From Lachancea thermotolerans CBS 6340 (Eukaryota; Ascomycota; Saccharomycetes; Saccharomycetales; Saccharomycetaceae), in assembly GCF_000142805.1 (NCBI RefSeq), contig NC_013077.1:434001-498000 (forward strand): a stretch of 64,000 nucleotides of DNA, written 5' to 3'. Shown one piece after another: positions 29,948 through 40,338 of this stretch. The notes under the pieces were generated by a model. It was not told the origin of the DNA. It saw nothing but the letters and a program-made list of their open reading frames with translations, and searched no databases. Position 1 is the stretch's first letter, and each line of letters starts with the position of its first letter. A program made the translations under genes and the position numbers.

Positions 29948-31078
29948 CTATATCCTAGCTGAGGAGTTTACCGGCTTTATACGTTCCCTAAGTGGTGGAT
30001 TCTGAACGCCGTTTGAAATGGAAAGTCTAGATTCTACGATGCTTTCTAATTCTGCAATTCTAGATTGATAACGAATCCTTTCTCGTTCGTGTTTCGATTG
30101 CGTTTCCTGCTCCCTGAACTCTAATTGAAAGATGGTCTCGTTGAGCTTGCGGACCTCTTCTGCTTTTTCAATGGATGCATCGACAACTTGTGCTTCTAGA
30201 TCACTTATGCGCTGTCGCAAGCGCGAAGCATCAGTGTCCAAAGCACGCATTTTTTTGTGCTTCTCGTAGAGCCTATAATAGTTATCGTAAAGCTTTTTTG
30301 ACTGTTTCAGCTCGGTTATGAGCTCTTGACGCATGACGTGATACTTTTCGCGATAACTTGTTTCTTGTAAAATGTGGTCTTGCTGTTTTTGATGCAGACC
30401 CTGCTGAAGTTGCTTAAGCTTCTGGCCATTCTGATCAAGCTCTGCAAGGAGTTGCAAATACTCGTCTGTGAACATTTTCTGGGGGATTTGCTCTTCAGGA
30501 TCGAGCTGCACCTGGACCCCAGCCGGCAGCCCCAAGGCTTGTTTGAAAGGAGACGGGAACTTGCCTGGAAGATTGCTGGGATGTTCCGGGCTTTCTCTCT
30601 GAAACAGCTTAGAGATAAAGGGGTCGTTTTTAGCGGGAGCGCGAAATTTAAGACTCTCATCATGATATTTTGGACCTGAAAACTTCCCTTTAAAGCGTTG
30701 CCTTTTGTTAGAAAAGGTGTCTGTGCTTTCATCGTTTGCTAAGGCTGCATCTTGGCCAGCAGCGTGACCGGCGCTCAAGTACGGCCGCGCCGGACTTCTG
30801 ACGGGCCTCATAATGTCTTGTTCTTCCTCATCTTGTAGGAGTTCATACCGCTGTAAGAAGCTGCGATCGAAAGACGCCGAACTTGATCGCGTTCTTGGTT
30901 GAAAACCGTGGCCGTCCCATTGCTTGTCCTTATGGCTCTTCATGTTGTAGTTTGTATCATCTTGAGAGACTTCTTTAAACTTCCTTGAGGGAGAAATTTG
31001 CCTTCCAAACAAGGCGTCCATGGTCCACCTGTACAGACCGCCTGTACTATGTTCCGTATCGTCATTATTCCATATCAT
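29948..31078 (-). CDS. BBP1: Spindle pole body duplication protein
   Basis: 376 residues (S. cerevisiae 385). The N-terminus GGLYRWTMDALFGRQISPSRKFKE followed by QDDTNYNMK closely follows Bbp1. The middle contains PGKFPSP, and residues about 200-355 form a coiled coil. Bbp1 works with Mps2, Ndc1 and Nbp1 to insert the new spindle pole body into the nuclear envelope. It follows HFI1 as YPL254W-YPL255W in S. cerevisiae. Its promoter is shared with the divergent unrecognised gene at 31309. Confidence 0.92.
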   Translation of the reverse strand: MIWNNDDTEHSTGGLYRWTMDALFGRQISPSRKFKEVSQDDTNYNMKSHKDKQWDGHGFQPRTRSSSASFDRSFLQRYELLQDEEEQDIMRPVRSPARPYLSAGHAAGQDAALANDESTDTFSNKRQRFKGKFSGPKYHDESLKFRAPAKNDPFISKLFQRESPEHPSNLPGKFPSPFKQALGLPAGVQVQLDPEEQIPQKMFTDEYLQLLAELDQNGQKLKQLQQGLHQKQQDHILQETSYREKYHVMRQELITELKQSKKLYDNYYRLYEKHKKMRALDTDASRLRQRISDLEAQVVDASIEKAEEVRKLNETIFQLEFREQETQSKHERERIRYQSRIAELESIVESRLSISNGVQNPPLRERIKPVNSSARI

Positions 31079-31308
31079 AGCGTTGAACAGAAAAAAGCGA
31101 ACTGGGAAAGCGTATAAAAAAACTCAGCTTCAAGATCCAATTGAGAGCCTGCGTTCTTCAAGAGAGCTCAGCACTTAGCTTTTGTTATTCGTTTGTGTCC
31201 CGCCGATGGCACACAAGTCTTCATGTTTACAATGTCAAATGTATAGATCAAATAATTGATCTTCGCTCTAGTCAAAAACCGAAAACAAAAGCGCTCCGCG
31301 ACAAGCCC

Positions 31309-32430
31309 ATGGGCATACTCTATGATCATGAAGAATGGGCTGTGTACGCTGAAGGCAAACAACTACTTATATGGAGAGAGGGGACGCTTGTGAACGAATG
31401 GACCGTGCAAGGCATCCAAGATTACCAGTTTTATACAGCGGAAGACGAACTTGTCATAATTGGGAACTGGGGGCAAGGATTAACAAGACTACGAATAAAG
31501 GAAGGAACAGAAGAGCTTAGTGAAGAGTCGGCCCTAAGGACAAGTTTTCATATTGCGCAGTTCCAGATTTTGCCAAGCTCAGGCGTCATTTTGGCGTATG
31601 ATAAAGTGGCAGGAGTATTGCACCTGTTCAACTCGAGAGAAGAGCGCTACCAGGGGTTCATAAAGGCGCATCCTGCTCAAACAAGCTTCTCGTCCCACGG
31701 TCCGTCTGAATTTCAAGTGTTCGTACGCGACTTTGACCCTGCCTCGCTAGTGATCAAGACGTATCTCAACAGATATCGCTTGCGCGGAAGCAATGCTTCC
31801 TTAATTAATACCATACCGATGGAAGGTTTATTCATTAAACGCTGGGTTGTTAGGAGTGCTTGCGGGGCTTTCTTCGCCGTCATTTCAACCAGCGAATGTG
31901 AGCAAGCGTGCCAGCTAAAGTTCTTCCTACAGGACGCAAGCATACCATTCCACACAGAGACTTTGGAAGGGCACGCAGTAAGCGCTGCATTTGTTAGCCC
32001 GCTTAAGCTGTTCTTGATCCTCCGTCTGGCTCAGGGAAACGCGCTTTGCTTGTTAAACTTGGAGAGCAGCCATACTCATCAGCTCCTTTCCCTGGAAGCA
32101 GAATTTATTCGCTCATCTCATGAAATCGACGAAGCTGGGAATTTTACGCAACCATCTTCGGTCCCTGCTATCACTCACCTAGATTCTAATCTGAAGCTCG
32201 TTAACAGTTCATCCAATTCTATATTTTTCGTGATGAACTCCGCGCCAAACATCCTATTCTGCTGGAGCTTCACGAAAAACATAGACTCGCATTTAGATAC
32301 ATGGGCATTTCCCGCTAAGGTCGTGTCTCTCGGGGAGCTTAACTCGGCTACTGTCGCGGCTGTGTGCCTAACTGAAAATCCCACGTCTCTTTCCAAGATA
32401 GAGATATCTCAGCCGTTTTCTGGCCCATAA
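31309..32430 (+). CDS. Unrecognised protein, possibly a beta-propeller
   Basis: 373 residues from the first in-frame ATG. The same frame stays open for 168 bases upstream (to at least 31141) but has no ATG there, and I found no splice signals that would add a first exon. The sequence alternates short hydrophobic strands ending in Trp or Phe (LLIWREG, LHLFNSRE, ILFCWSF), which suggests WD40-like blades; about six can be guessed. There are no membrane segments, signal peptide or catalytic motif. It lies between BBP1 and CLN1/2, where S. cerevisiae has nothing. It ends 588 bases before the cyclin. It is probably a real gene, since such a long open frame with ordinary codon use is unlikely by chance. 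Confidence 0.7.
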   Translation: MGILYDHEEWAVYAEGKQLLIWREGTLVNEWTVQGIQDYQFYTAEDELVIIGNWGQGLTRLRIKEGTEELSEESALRTSFHIAQFQILPSSGVILAYDKVAGVLHLFNSREERYQGFIKAHPAQTSFSSHGPSEFQVFVRDFDPASLVIKTYLNRYRLRGSNASLINTIPMEGLFIKRWVVRSACGAFFAVISTSECEQACQLKFFLQDASIPFHTETLEGHAVSAAFVSPLKLFLILRLAQGNALCLLNLESSHTHQLLSLEAEFIRSSHEIDEAGNFTQPSSVPAITHLDSNLKLVNSSSNSIFFVMNSAPNILFCWSFTKNIDSHLDTWAFPAKVVSLGELNSATVAAVCLTENPTSLSKIEISQPFSGP

Positions 32431-32551
32431 ACCCTCGCAGCGCCAGATCTTAGTGCAGTCAAGCACCCGCGATGCATATCTAGATCACTACCATCGATCG
32501 CGAAGGAAGGCTGCTCCAGCTCGAGATCGTCACTCTTGGCAAACGCCTTTT

Positions 32552-32778
32552 TTTCGTGGTCGTGTCACGCTAGAAACCACCGTGGAAGCATCGCGAAAAA
32601 TTTCTCTGTTATGAACCGTGGTATAACTCCATTTGGACAGACCAAAAGAGAACATCTGAGCCAGGTGAGAGGAGCGAATAAAGTGGCAGAGGGGCGAATG
32701 TACGGTCAAGGGAATTAGGTATACAAGGTTTTCGTGATTTGGTAACCTGAGCTCTGCTGGAGAACACATTTTTTCGTG
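32552..32778 (+). promoter_or_regulatory. Three SBF (Swi4-Swi6) boxes of the G1 cyclin promoter
   Basis: TTTCGTG at 32552-32558 and 32772-32778 (CACGAAA on the other strand) and CGCGAAA at 32592-32598. All match the Swi4 box CRCGAAA. They are 241-467 bases before the ATG, as in S. cerevisiae CLN1 and CLN2, which SBF switches on at Start. Confidence 0.75.
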
Positions 32779-32788
32779 GTTGTGAAGA

Positions 32789-32796
32789 TATATAAA
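32789..32796 (+). promoter_or_regulatory. TATA box of CLN1/2
   Basis: TATATAAA, 223 bases before the cyclin ATG and just after the last SBF box. Confidence 0.6.
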
Positions 32797-33018
32797 AACT
32801 TCGAGAAGACGGGACAGGGTTCCTCAGCATAGAGAATAGTTGGGTAAGGTGCAAATCAGCTCTTCAAATCATCGAACTCTGTGGAATTGGTTCAGCCTCT
32901 GGAAATTTAGATCAGAAAATTCCAAACCCTAAACTGCGTGCGACACACGTAACATTCATTACATTCGTTTTCCACACCCGTTTACTAGTGTCCCCTCTGT
33001 CTCTCCTTAAAGTATTCA

Positions 33019-34533
33019 ATGGGCGTTTCTAATGGAATCCCACAAGGCTTAATTGTCACGGCCAAGCAAACGTATTATCCGATAGAATTATCAAATGCCG
33101 AGCTACTTGCACATTACGAGATGATCCAAGACTATCATCAAGAAATATCGGCCAACGTTATATCGCAATCGTGCAAATTCAAACCAGACCCTAAACTGAT
33201 CGATCAACAACCAGAGATGAATCCACAGCAGACGCGACAACAGGTAATGGCTGTGCTGTTCGAGCTCTCTGTCAAAACAAGAGTTACTAATGGAATTTTC
33301 TTTCATGCGGCTCGGCTGTACGACCGCTACTGCTCCAAGAGAGTGGTACTTAGGGAGCAGGCAAAGCTGGTCATTGCCACCTGCCTTTGGTTAGCAGCCA
33401 AAACTTGGGGCGGATGCAATCACATCATCAACAATGTTTCTGTCCCAACCGGCGGTCGTTTCTATGGTCCAAATCCTAGAGCACGTATCCCTAGGCTTTC
33501 CGAGCTTGTGCACTACTGCGGTGGTGCTGATGTTTTCGATGAGAGTATGTTCATGCAAATGGAAAGACACATTCTAGATACTCTCAGCTGGGATATCTTC
33601 GAGCCTATGGTCAATGACTATGTGCTTAACGTCGATGAAAACTGCCTACTGCAATACGAGCTTTACAAAAGGCAGCTTGAGCATAACAAGGAATGGTTTC
33701 ACAGAGCTTCACAATCTTCTGATAGCGATGCCACTGAGGCAGATGAGGAAGAGGATGAGGATCTTGTAGATAAAATACAACTGATTAATATCAAAAAATT
33801 CCTGATAGATTTGGCCACTTGGCAGTACGACCTGCTAAAGTTCGAAATGTTCGAAGTGGCGCACGGTATCTTTGCTATAATTAACAAATTTACAGGACAA
33901 GACCAGGGACCTCTCCTACTATCCCCGCTACCCACCTCCACTAACCAGTCCTTGCTTCTAAGAATTTTCATTAATGCCGTGGTCAAAGCACCCAAGCAGC
34001 TGTTACAGTTTTACGAGAACAGCCAAGGCGTCAACCAGTTCGTGGCCGCAGTCAGGGACTTCCATGCTTCCCGCCAGAAGAAGGTGCAAATCGCGTCAGG
34101 GATGGATTTATCGGGCAGGCCCACCGTGTGCTACGAAGTGCCTTCGATGCCATCTCCACCTCACCCAAATGTCAATTACACACCCATGAGAAACACATCA
34201 GCGCCTTCGGATGTTAGCATATTCAGCGCTGCGGAATCACAACCTTCGCCCGTCACGCCTGTTATGTATTCCTTCGCAAACAACAAAACAAACTCTGGAA
34301 GCGCTTGCGGATCTGTTTTGAGCGTCAACAGTCTATCAAACAAACGGTCACGGGCTGACGACTATGACTGCATGGATGAAGATAAAGAAAACCAACCCCA
34401 CAACCCGACATTCGCGCCGCCTCCGCGCGCCAAGTTCGTTGGGAACAGCATATTTGCATCCGGAGGCACTTCAGCGACTAACAGCAACCGTTCGTCGCTG
34501 GTATCGCTCGCGATCAGCAACAACATAGTGTAA
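33019..34533 (+). CDS. CLN2: G1/S cyclin (CLN1/CLN2 ortholog)
   Basis: 504 residues (Cln1 546, Cln2 545). A cyclin box spans about 45-190 ([37 protein letters not shown] in S. cerevisiae-like form, here split over residues 74-110). An acidic [13 protein letters not shown] insert follows near 235, and the C-terminal third is Ser/Pro/Asn-rich with several S/T-P sites and a KENQ sequence, a likely PEST and degradation region. Cln cyclins activate Cdc28 to trigger Start and budding. In S. cerevisiae CLN1 adjoins ROT1 and CLN2 adjoins BBP1; here one cyclin lies between BBP1 and ROT1, so it represents the unduplicated ancestor. Confidence 0.92.
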   Translation: MGVSNGIPQGLIVTAKQTYYPIELSNAELLAHYEMIQDYHQEISANVISQSCKFKPDPKLIDQQPEMNPQQTRQQVMAVLFELSVKTRVTNGIFFHAARLYDRYCSKRVVLREQAKLVIATCLWLAAKTWGGCNHIINNVSVPTGGRFYGPNPRARIPRLSELVHYCGGADVFDESMFMQMERHILDTLSWDIFEPMVNDYVLNVDENCLLQYELYKRQLEHNKEWFHRASQSSDSDATEADEEEDEDLVDKIQLINIKKFLIDLATWQYDLLKFEMFEVAHGIFAIINKFTGQDQGPLLLSPLPTSTNQSLLLRIFINAVVKAPKQLLQFYENSQGVNQFVAAVRDFHASRQKKVQIASGMDLSGRPTVCYEVPSMPSPPHPNVNYTPMRNTSAPSDVSIFSAAESQPSPVTPVMYSFANNKTNSGSACGSVLSVNSLSNKRSRADDYDCMDEDKENQPHNPTFAPPPRAKFVGNSIFASGGTSATNSNRSSLVSLAISNNIV

Positions 34534-34826
34534 GTTGGGCATTAAGTAACGCTACTACATAATTATAAGGACACAGTAACGAACTCGAAACTAACAAGCA
34601 AAACTTAACACATACTGGTAACAAAATCCGAAGGTCCGGAAAGCTGGTGACTGGTGCCTGAGAGAGACTGAGTTTCATCGGGGTGGGCTCCTCTTTGCTG
34701 CCGCCCGCTACCAGACCGATGCTCTCTCATGTGACCAACTTAAGAAATTGAAATAAATAATAGAGGCTTGCAATATGTTTCAGCGAATTCACACGAATTT
34801 AAGAACTCAACAGGAAAAGGTCAATA

Positions 34827-35576
34827 ATGCTCGGGGCACTTTCGTTAATTTCACTATTAGCCTTCACCGCTACCGTTATGGGGGATAGCGACTCTGATGC
34901 GCTTTACGGTACCTGGACTTCAAAGTCAAATCAAGTATTCACAGGACCGGGTTTCTTCGACCCAGTAGACGAGCTATTGATAGAGCCTTCTTTGCCTGGA
35001 TATTCGCTTTCATTCACCAAAGATGGGTACTTCGAGGAGGCAGCATACCGTGTGTCAGGCAACCCGCAAGATCCTCATTGCCCCACTGCTGTGTTGATCT
35101 ACCAACACGGAACATACGAGGTACAGAGCAACGGTTCGCTAACGCTGACACCTTTCGAAGTCGACGGCAGGCAGCTGCTGAGTAGTCCCTGTACCGATAA
35201 CGGTACGTCGGTGTATTCGCGGTACAATCAAACGGAGACTTTCAAGAGCTTTCTGGTCCAGTTGAACAACTACCACGGCGTGAAGGAGCTACAACTCTAC
35301 GAGTTTGATGGCACTGCCATGATGCCTTTGTACTTGGCTTACCAGCCACCCGTGATGCTGCCTACCATAACTTTAAATCCTACGGCGAGTGCTACCAGCA
35401 CTGAGACAGGATCGCATAACAAGCGTTCCCTTAGGGGATTGGTCAAAAGAGGGCTCGAGAACAGATATAAAACCAGCGCCGTGAAACGCAACAGAGAGCC
35501 TGTCAATGCAGCTGCGTACTGGTGGACATCTGTGGGACTAATCGCTTTCGGCTCCGCAGTGTTTTTTGTTTTCTGA
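34827..35576 (+). CDS. ROT1: ER membrane protein needed for cell-wall and N-/O-glycan maturation
   Basis: 249 residues (S. cerevisiae 256). It begins with a signal peptide (about 1-19) followed by a luminal domain with DALYGTWTSKSNQV and N-glycosylation sequons NGS, NGT and NQT. A Ser/Thr-rich and then Arg/Lys-rich segment leads to a C-terminal membrane anchor (about 231-249). Rot1 is an essential chaperone-like protein of the ER with roles in beta-1,6-glucan synthesis and protein folding. It follows CLN1/2, as YMR199W-YMR200W. Confidence 0.95.
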   Translation: MLGALSLISLLAFTATVMGDSDSDALYGTWTSKSNQVFTGPGFFDPVDELLIEPSLPGYSLSFTKDGYFEEAAYRVSGNPQDPHCPTAVLIYQHGTYEVQSNGSLTLTPFEVDGRQLLSSPCTDNGTSVYSRYNQTETFKSFLVQLNNYHGVKELQLYEFDGTAMMPLYLAYQPPVMLPTITLNPTASATSTETGSHNKRSLRGLVKRGLENRYKTSAVKRNREPVNAAAYWWTSVGLIAFGSAVFFVF

Positions 35577-35967
35577 GTGCAGGAACTCGCCAGGATTTGA
35601 ATCACACAGGAAAGCCCTGCTCTTAATAGAAAATAACTTGCTTCTTAGAACAGGAGCGTGCTTCGCCTTTGGGAGCGAAAATATTTGAAGCAGAGCCGGT
35701 TTTTGGAGACGCAGGGCCACTCCAGCAAATTATGTAGCAGAAGGGTATTTACAAGTAGGACCAGTGTTCGTTTTTAACCAAACGGTGGGCTTGCTGGGGC
35801 CTGAAATGAGTTTATGGTTCTATTTCGGGTTTATGAGATGACTTAAACATCATTGATTTAACGGTTCATTATGTACGAACAGTGGCTCCTTTATCTTTGT
35901 TAAGGAAGTTTAAATCAGGTCCAATGCTTACTCCAGAGACACTTATTCCTTCGAGCATTCAAACCCG
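35577..35967. other. Intergenic region ROT1 / VPS27
   Basis: 391 bases: ROT1 3' end and VPS27 promoter. No RNA gene or repeat seen. Gene order here switches from the YPL25x to the YNR00x sister region. Confidence 0.5.
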
Positions 35968-37845
35968 ATGTCAGCTGCTGTTAGTACGCCTTCACAGCTA
36001 GACTCTTTGATACAAAGGGCTACAAGCGAGTCAATCCCAAATGGAGAGATAGATTTGTCTTTGGCCTTGGAAGTATCCGACGTAATAAGGTCAAGGAGAG
36101 TGCCTCCAAAAGAATGCATGCGGTGTATCAAAAAACGGATCATGTCTTCGCGCTCCAATCCAAACAGAAGCCTATCAGCCTGGCGCTTGACTGAGGTTTG
36201 CTTGAAGAACGGTGGCGTTCCATTCATAAAGGAGGTTTGTTCACGCGAGTTCATGGATTCACTGGAGCATGCAATACTACAAGAAGAATCGAACGATGAG
36301 CTCGAAATTCTTTGCAAAGGCATGTTACAAGACTTGTATGTGGCGTTCCGGAATGACAGCCAGTTGAATTATGTTTCCAAGGTATATCAAAGACTGGAAG
36401 CTAAGGGCGTTGACTTTCCCTCAAACCCTTCTCGCCACTCGGAGCTAGCGGCTGCGATGTTTGATTCCAAGACCCCCGCAGATTGGATTGACTCTGATAC
36501 CTGCATGATTTGCTCTAACAAATTTTCCTTACTTAATAGAAGGCACCACTGTCGCTCCTGCGGTGGCATTTTTTGCCAAGAACACTCTTCGCGCTTTATC
36601 CCGCTACCCGACCTCGGCATTTACGACAATGTCAGAGTCTGTGATAACTGCTTTGACGACTATGAGACAAAAAAGCAGTCAGACAAGAAGCGGAAGAAGA
36701 AGAAGAAGGGGCACGGTAAGAGTAGTTCTGTTCGAGACCAGGAGGAAGAAGAACTCAAAAAAGCGATAGAGCTTTCGTTGAGAGATGCTCGTTCAGAAGA
36801 CACATTTGTGCCTGTAGTGCCAGTCCAAAAAGCTCCTTCTCCCCAGGCAATCGATGAAGAAGAGGATGAAGATCTCAAAGCAGCTATTGCAGCGAGTCTT
36901 CGAGAGTCTGAAGAAGCAAAGCGGAGACAGCAAGAACGGCAACAAACACCCGTCGCAGAAGGGTACAGTGTTCCTGATGTGCCACCCCCTCTTCCCAGCA
37001 ACGAACTGACAACCTCAGAAGAAGACGACATCCAATTGTTTGCAAGTCTTGTAGAACGCATGAAATATCAGCCGCCCACAGCGATTTTGGAAGATACACA
37101 ATTGCAACAGCTTTACCGTAAGGTCATGGGCACTGTACCAAAACTCAACATAGCTCTAAGCGAGACCTCTCACAAGTACAACACGCTAATGAATATGAAT
37201 GGGAAAATATCGGATATCATGAACATTTACGATTCACTGCTTGAAAAGCAACTGCAGTCCATTAATCTAAACCAGCAGTATTTTATGCCTCAATTGCCAT
37301 CAGACCCTTACGCATACTACAATGTAGGTCAACAGAACTCGCCGCATGTCAATCCTGCTGCTCTCCCTCAACAAAACCAGCACATCCAGGTGTCTAGTCC
37401 AGCGTTGAACAGGCAGCACGTTTCTGAAAGTAAAGTGCCTTCAATGCCTGCCTCTGAACTACGTCCACTCGAGGGACATGCGAGCCCAAACCACATTGAA
37501 CAACTAAAGTCAATAGCAATTGAACAGGAGGCACCCCAAAAACAGTCATTGTCCTCTCCACGTCCTTACCCAGACGAAACTCAAGAAGAACAAAACCCAT
37601 GCCTTTCGGATCCTTATCCAAATGGGATCAGCAAGAATGGACCAGCTCAAGCTCCCTCAGATCCTCCATATCCAAATGATGATGAGGAGAAAGAAGAGAG
37701 TTTACGGCAAGCTCACCCAAAATTGGATAAAATAACCAACTTCGACTTCCCTACGGTTCCAGTCCAGCAACCGCCTGTTGAGGAGCATGTGAAGGAGGAG
37801 CCTGAAGAAGCGAATGAGCAAGAACAGCTTTTGATAGAGTTATGA
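35968..37845 (+). CDS. VPS27: ESCRT-0 subunit (Hrs ortholog)
   Basis: 625 residues (S. cerevisiae 622). A VHS domain (1 to about 150) is followed by a FYVE zinc finger, with RRHHCRSCGG near 191, that binds PI3P on endosomes. Two ubiquitin-interacting motifs follow (EELKKAIELSLRDA and DEDLKAAIAASLRESEE), then a GAT-like coiled region that binds Hse1. Two PSDP motifs are the type that recruits ESCRT-I (Vps23), and the last residues LLIEL form a clathrin box. Vps27 gathers ubiquitylated cargo for multivesicular bodies, the route on which Rsp5 targets such as Sna-family proteins are sorted. Confidence 0.97.
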   Translation: MSAAVSTPSQLDSLIQRATSESIPNGEIDLSLALEVSDVIRSRRVPPKECMRCIKKRIMSSRSNPNRSLSAWRLTEVCLKNGGVPFIKEVCSREFMDSLEHAILQEESNDELEILCKGMLQDLYVAFRNDSQLNYVSKVYQRLEAKGVDFPSNPSRHSELAAAMFDSKTPADWIDSDTCMICSNKFSLLNRRHHCRSCGGIFCQEHSSRFIPLPDLGIYDNVRVCDNCFDDYETKKQSDKKRKKKKKGHGKSSSVRDQEEEELKKAIELSLRDARSEDTFVPVVPVQKAPSPQAIDEEEDEDLKAAIAASLRESEEAKRRQQERQQTPVAEGYSVPDVPPPLPSNELTTSEEDDIQLFASLVERMKYQPPTAILEDTQLQQLYRKVMGTVPKLNIALSETSHKYNTLMNMNGKISDIMNIYDSLLEKQLQSINLNQQYFMPQLPSDPYAYYNVGQQNSPHVNPAALPQQNQHIQVSSPALNRQHVSESKVPSMPASELRPLEGHASPNHIEQLKSIAIEQEAPQKQSLSSPRPYPDETQEEQNPCLSDPYPNGISKNGPAQAPSDPPYPNDDEEKEESLRQAHPKLDKITNFDFPTVPVQQPPVEEHVKEEPEEANEQEQLLIEL

Positions 37846-38127
37846 AAATCGGAGCAAATCGATTCTTTCAAATTCTTCTTTCAATTCAACTTTAATACGA
37901 TGTCATAGATACCTATTTTCAGGTATCGAGTAAATACTCAGTACTGCATATAAAAACGCCTATTTGATTCAAATCGTGTGCAAGCAAGGGTATTTGGAGC
38001 CCGCTGATGAAAACTATATCCTATGTACCAACACTAAACTCGGCCTCACTTGCCGACATACACATCAATTCGCAAAATAAGCACGAAAAAGTCCTTTACT
38101 CTTAAGCGCTTAGAGAGTCTAACATCA

Positions 38128-39270
38128 TCAAAGTGCGATTTCGTTAACTTCCAAGCCACAGCCAATACAGCGACGCTTTGAAAGCTTAATTCCTTCTTCG
38201 TTCAATCCTCCGTCAATAGCTGTAGAAAATTCGTGCACATGCTCTTTTCCGTGCTTCCGTTCGAGAAGCTTTTTAGTATATTCTTGAGCCCTAGTTTTTA
38301 CTCTCATTTCTTTCATCTTAGCTTGGTATTTTTTTTCACGCCGTTGTGCTTTTCCTTCTTCCCTCCGTTGCCACTCATTATCCAGACCCTCTTCACCCCC
38401 CCATTTCTTGTAGGCAAATTCCTCGACTTCACATCGCACAAATAACTGCATCCTTGCGAACGTACCCGAGTGAGGATTTGGCTTCTCAAATCTATGAAAT
38501 AGTTCCTGATCGTTCAGCTCTGGATCGGTCAAAAAATAGTCTTCCTTACACTCGGTTTTTGTCAATAGTGAATACTTCTCAGGGATAGCTTTAGCGCACG
38601 CCTTGCAAATCTGAAGCTTGAACACATCATGGAGTAAGGGGTCCAGTTCAGTATTGATGTGGCATTCTATACACCTGGGAGCCAGTGATGGATGATCGGG
38701 AGGCGGCGCGTTTTCGTAAAGAGCTTTCCTCTCTTTTTGAGCTTTTTGCCATTCTTCTAACGACTGTTGCTTTTTGTTTTCTGGTCCTTCGCTGAAATCT
38801 TCTTCTGCATTTATAAAGCCACCGTAGGAGTTCTTCATCGTCGCAAGATCATATTCAATGTAGTCTTGCTTCCTCACAGTCGGCCGGATTCTGTCTAAGG
38901 GTCTTTTTCGACCACTGCTTTTGTCGAGTTCAACCGACTGGTTTATGTTGCTGGAAGCATCTCGAAGGTTCTGCTGGTGGTGTTTGTATCTCTCTAAGGC
39001 TTTGGCCTTGTTTTCTGCGACAGACTGAGCTAATTCGGGGGCAGCTGGCTTGGGTCTGGGTTCATTACGACTCTCAATCTTTTCGGCCTGCTCGCTGCGG
39101 ATGATCCCTCTTTTCTTCAGCTTCTCCAGAGCTCTCTGTCTGTTTGCTTCCTTCACGACATAGGTTAGTCACCAGAGGTCTACTGCCCAGAAGCGGGCGG
39201 TGTTAAAGACGCAGCTAGTAGCATATTAGGTTCAAAGACATACTATCCGGGCTTTCTGTTCTGCGTTCAT
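38128..39270 (-). CDS. RAD14: XPA-type nucleotide excision repair protein, spliced (exons 39270-39244 and 39150-38128)
   Basis: The long frame has no ATG until far inside, but a first exon encoding MNAEQKARI joins to EANRQRALEKLKKRG and reproduces the S. cerevisiae N-terminus (MTPEQKAKLEANRK). The spliced product is 349 residues (S. cerevisiae 371). The XPA zinc finger (CIECH...CKAC) is at about 169-194, followed by the XPA C-terminal domain: TKTECKEDYFLTDPELND, NPHSGTFARMQLFVRCEVEEFA. The tail has another Cys pair (CIGCG). Rad14 checks DNA damage in the NEF1 complex with Rad1-Rad10. It is convergent with VPS27. S. cerevisiae RAD14 (YMR201C) is not spliced. Confidence 0.93.
39151..39243 (-). 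other. RAD14 intron
   Basis: 93 bases on the minus strand: 5' site GTATGT (39243-39238), branch point GACTAAC (39170-39164, one base off TACTAAC) and 3' site GAAG ending at 39151, 14 bases after the branch A. The 3' site AAG is less usual than TAG or CAG. The frame across the junction is exact. Confidence 0.88.
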
Positions 39271-39453
39271 GTAGCTTTACAGACTACCCGCAATGTACGT
39301 TGGTGAGACCCTTTTCCAATGGATGAGAGTCGTTAATCTTAAGGAACTTTAAACCCTTCGTGGAGCGTGACCAGCGCGCAAGGTTGATGAAACGAGCGTT
39401 TAATAGAATAGCCCCAGGTGTGATTCAAATGTTAAAAAGTCAGTGGAGAAATC

Positions 39454-40338
39454 TCACCACCCCTCCATTGTATAGTCGTGCTCGATTCCAGGCGTGACAC
39501 TGGAAACAAATTTTAGAAACACGATTAAGTATTGGTCAACTCGAAGTCCGCCTTCTACGTCATTCTGAATGTCTTCCCAGTCTTCGTCACCTTCCTTGCC
39601 GCGACCGCTGCTTGGATTTGTTGTATTTGCGAGCGATGCGTTCTTTCGCTGCTTGACCTCGCGAATCCGTTCCATAAGCACCCGCATCACATTCGCATGC
39701 TTGCAAGGGTGGATAGACACAGATGTCACATGGGTGTGCTGAAAGGGGAGCCTCTCGATTGTAGCAGTTTTTGTTCTATAGTCCGGGGAGATATCCTCAA
39801 ACATCTGCTCTGGGGTTAGGGGCGAGCCATCGCCGTTGAAGCCGACTAGGTAAATTTTAGGGACGCGGTACGATGTCGAGTACGTGATGTACAGGTCGTA
39901 GAAGCGCCTATCATTTGGCGCGATGGCCACCATGTCGTCGTCATCCTGCTCCACCTCCTCCAAGTCCATCCCCTCCAGCATGTCCTCAATATCAGCATTT
40001 GCATGCTCTTCGGTAGAGCGCGTTTTAACCTGACCTTCCACGACCCAACCGTCGGCGTTATCCCCTTCCTCTGCACCCTCAACAGTTGTAAGCTGCTCAG
40101 CGCGCGCGGAACAAGGGACTTTTCTTGTAACCAGGAACTGCTTCTCTTTAGGCAGGAAGTCGCGGTAGCTGACGTCCTTGGACGTGCTGTTCCATTCCCA
40201 GGTAGGGAACATGTGGCACAAGTAGTCACCCGCTTGGGTAAACTCCTCAGGTGTTATCTGGCCCGAGGATTGGAAAGTGGAAGTGTGAGTCACCGGAGTC
40301 AAGTATTCTCTCCAGCTGGCAAGCTTGGATCTAATCAT
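39454..40338 (-). CDS. ATG3: Autophagy E2-like enzyme for Atg8 lipidation
   Basis: 294 residues from the ATG at 40338 (S. cerevisiae 310). The frame is open upstream, but [15 protein letters not shown] is the conserved start. The E2-like fold carries the active-site cysteine in [11 protein letters not shown]. The acidic middle (about 85-160) is the flexible Atg7-binding region, and DWEDIQND near the end holds a W-x-x-I Atg8-interacting motif. The protein ends with the family-typical HDYTMEGW. Atg3 passes Atg8 to phosphatidylethanolamine on autophagic membranes. It is divergent from LRO1 over 177 bases, as YNR007C-YNR008W. Confidence 0.97.
   Translation of the reverse strand: MIRSKLASWREYLTPVTHTSTFQSSGQITPEEFTQAGDYLCHMFPTWEWNSTSKDVSYRDFLPKEKQFLVTRKVPCSARAEQLTTVEGAEEGDNADGWVVEGQVKTRSTEEHANADIEDMLEGMDLEEVEQDDDDMVAIAPNDRRFYDLYITYSTSYRVPKIYLVGFNGDGSPLTPEQMFEDISPDYRTKTATIERLPFQHTHVTSVSIHPCKHANVMRVLMERIREVKQRKNASLANTTNPSSGRGKEGDEDWEDIQNDVEGGLRVDQYLIVFLKFVSSVTPGIEHDYTMEGW

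Larger units (their letters stand above)
32431..33018. other. Promoter region of CLN1/2
   Basis: 588 bases with three SBF-type boxes and a TATA box (separate entries). No gene seen. Confidence 0.6.
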
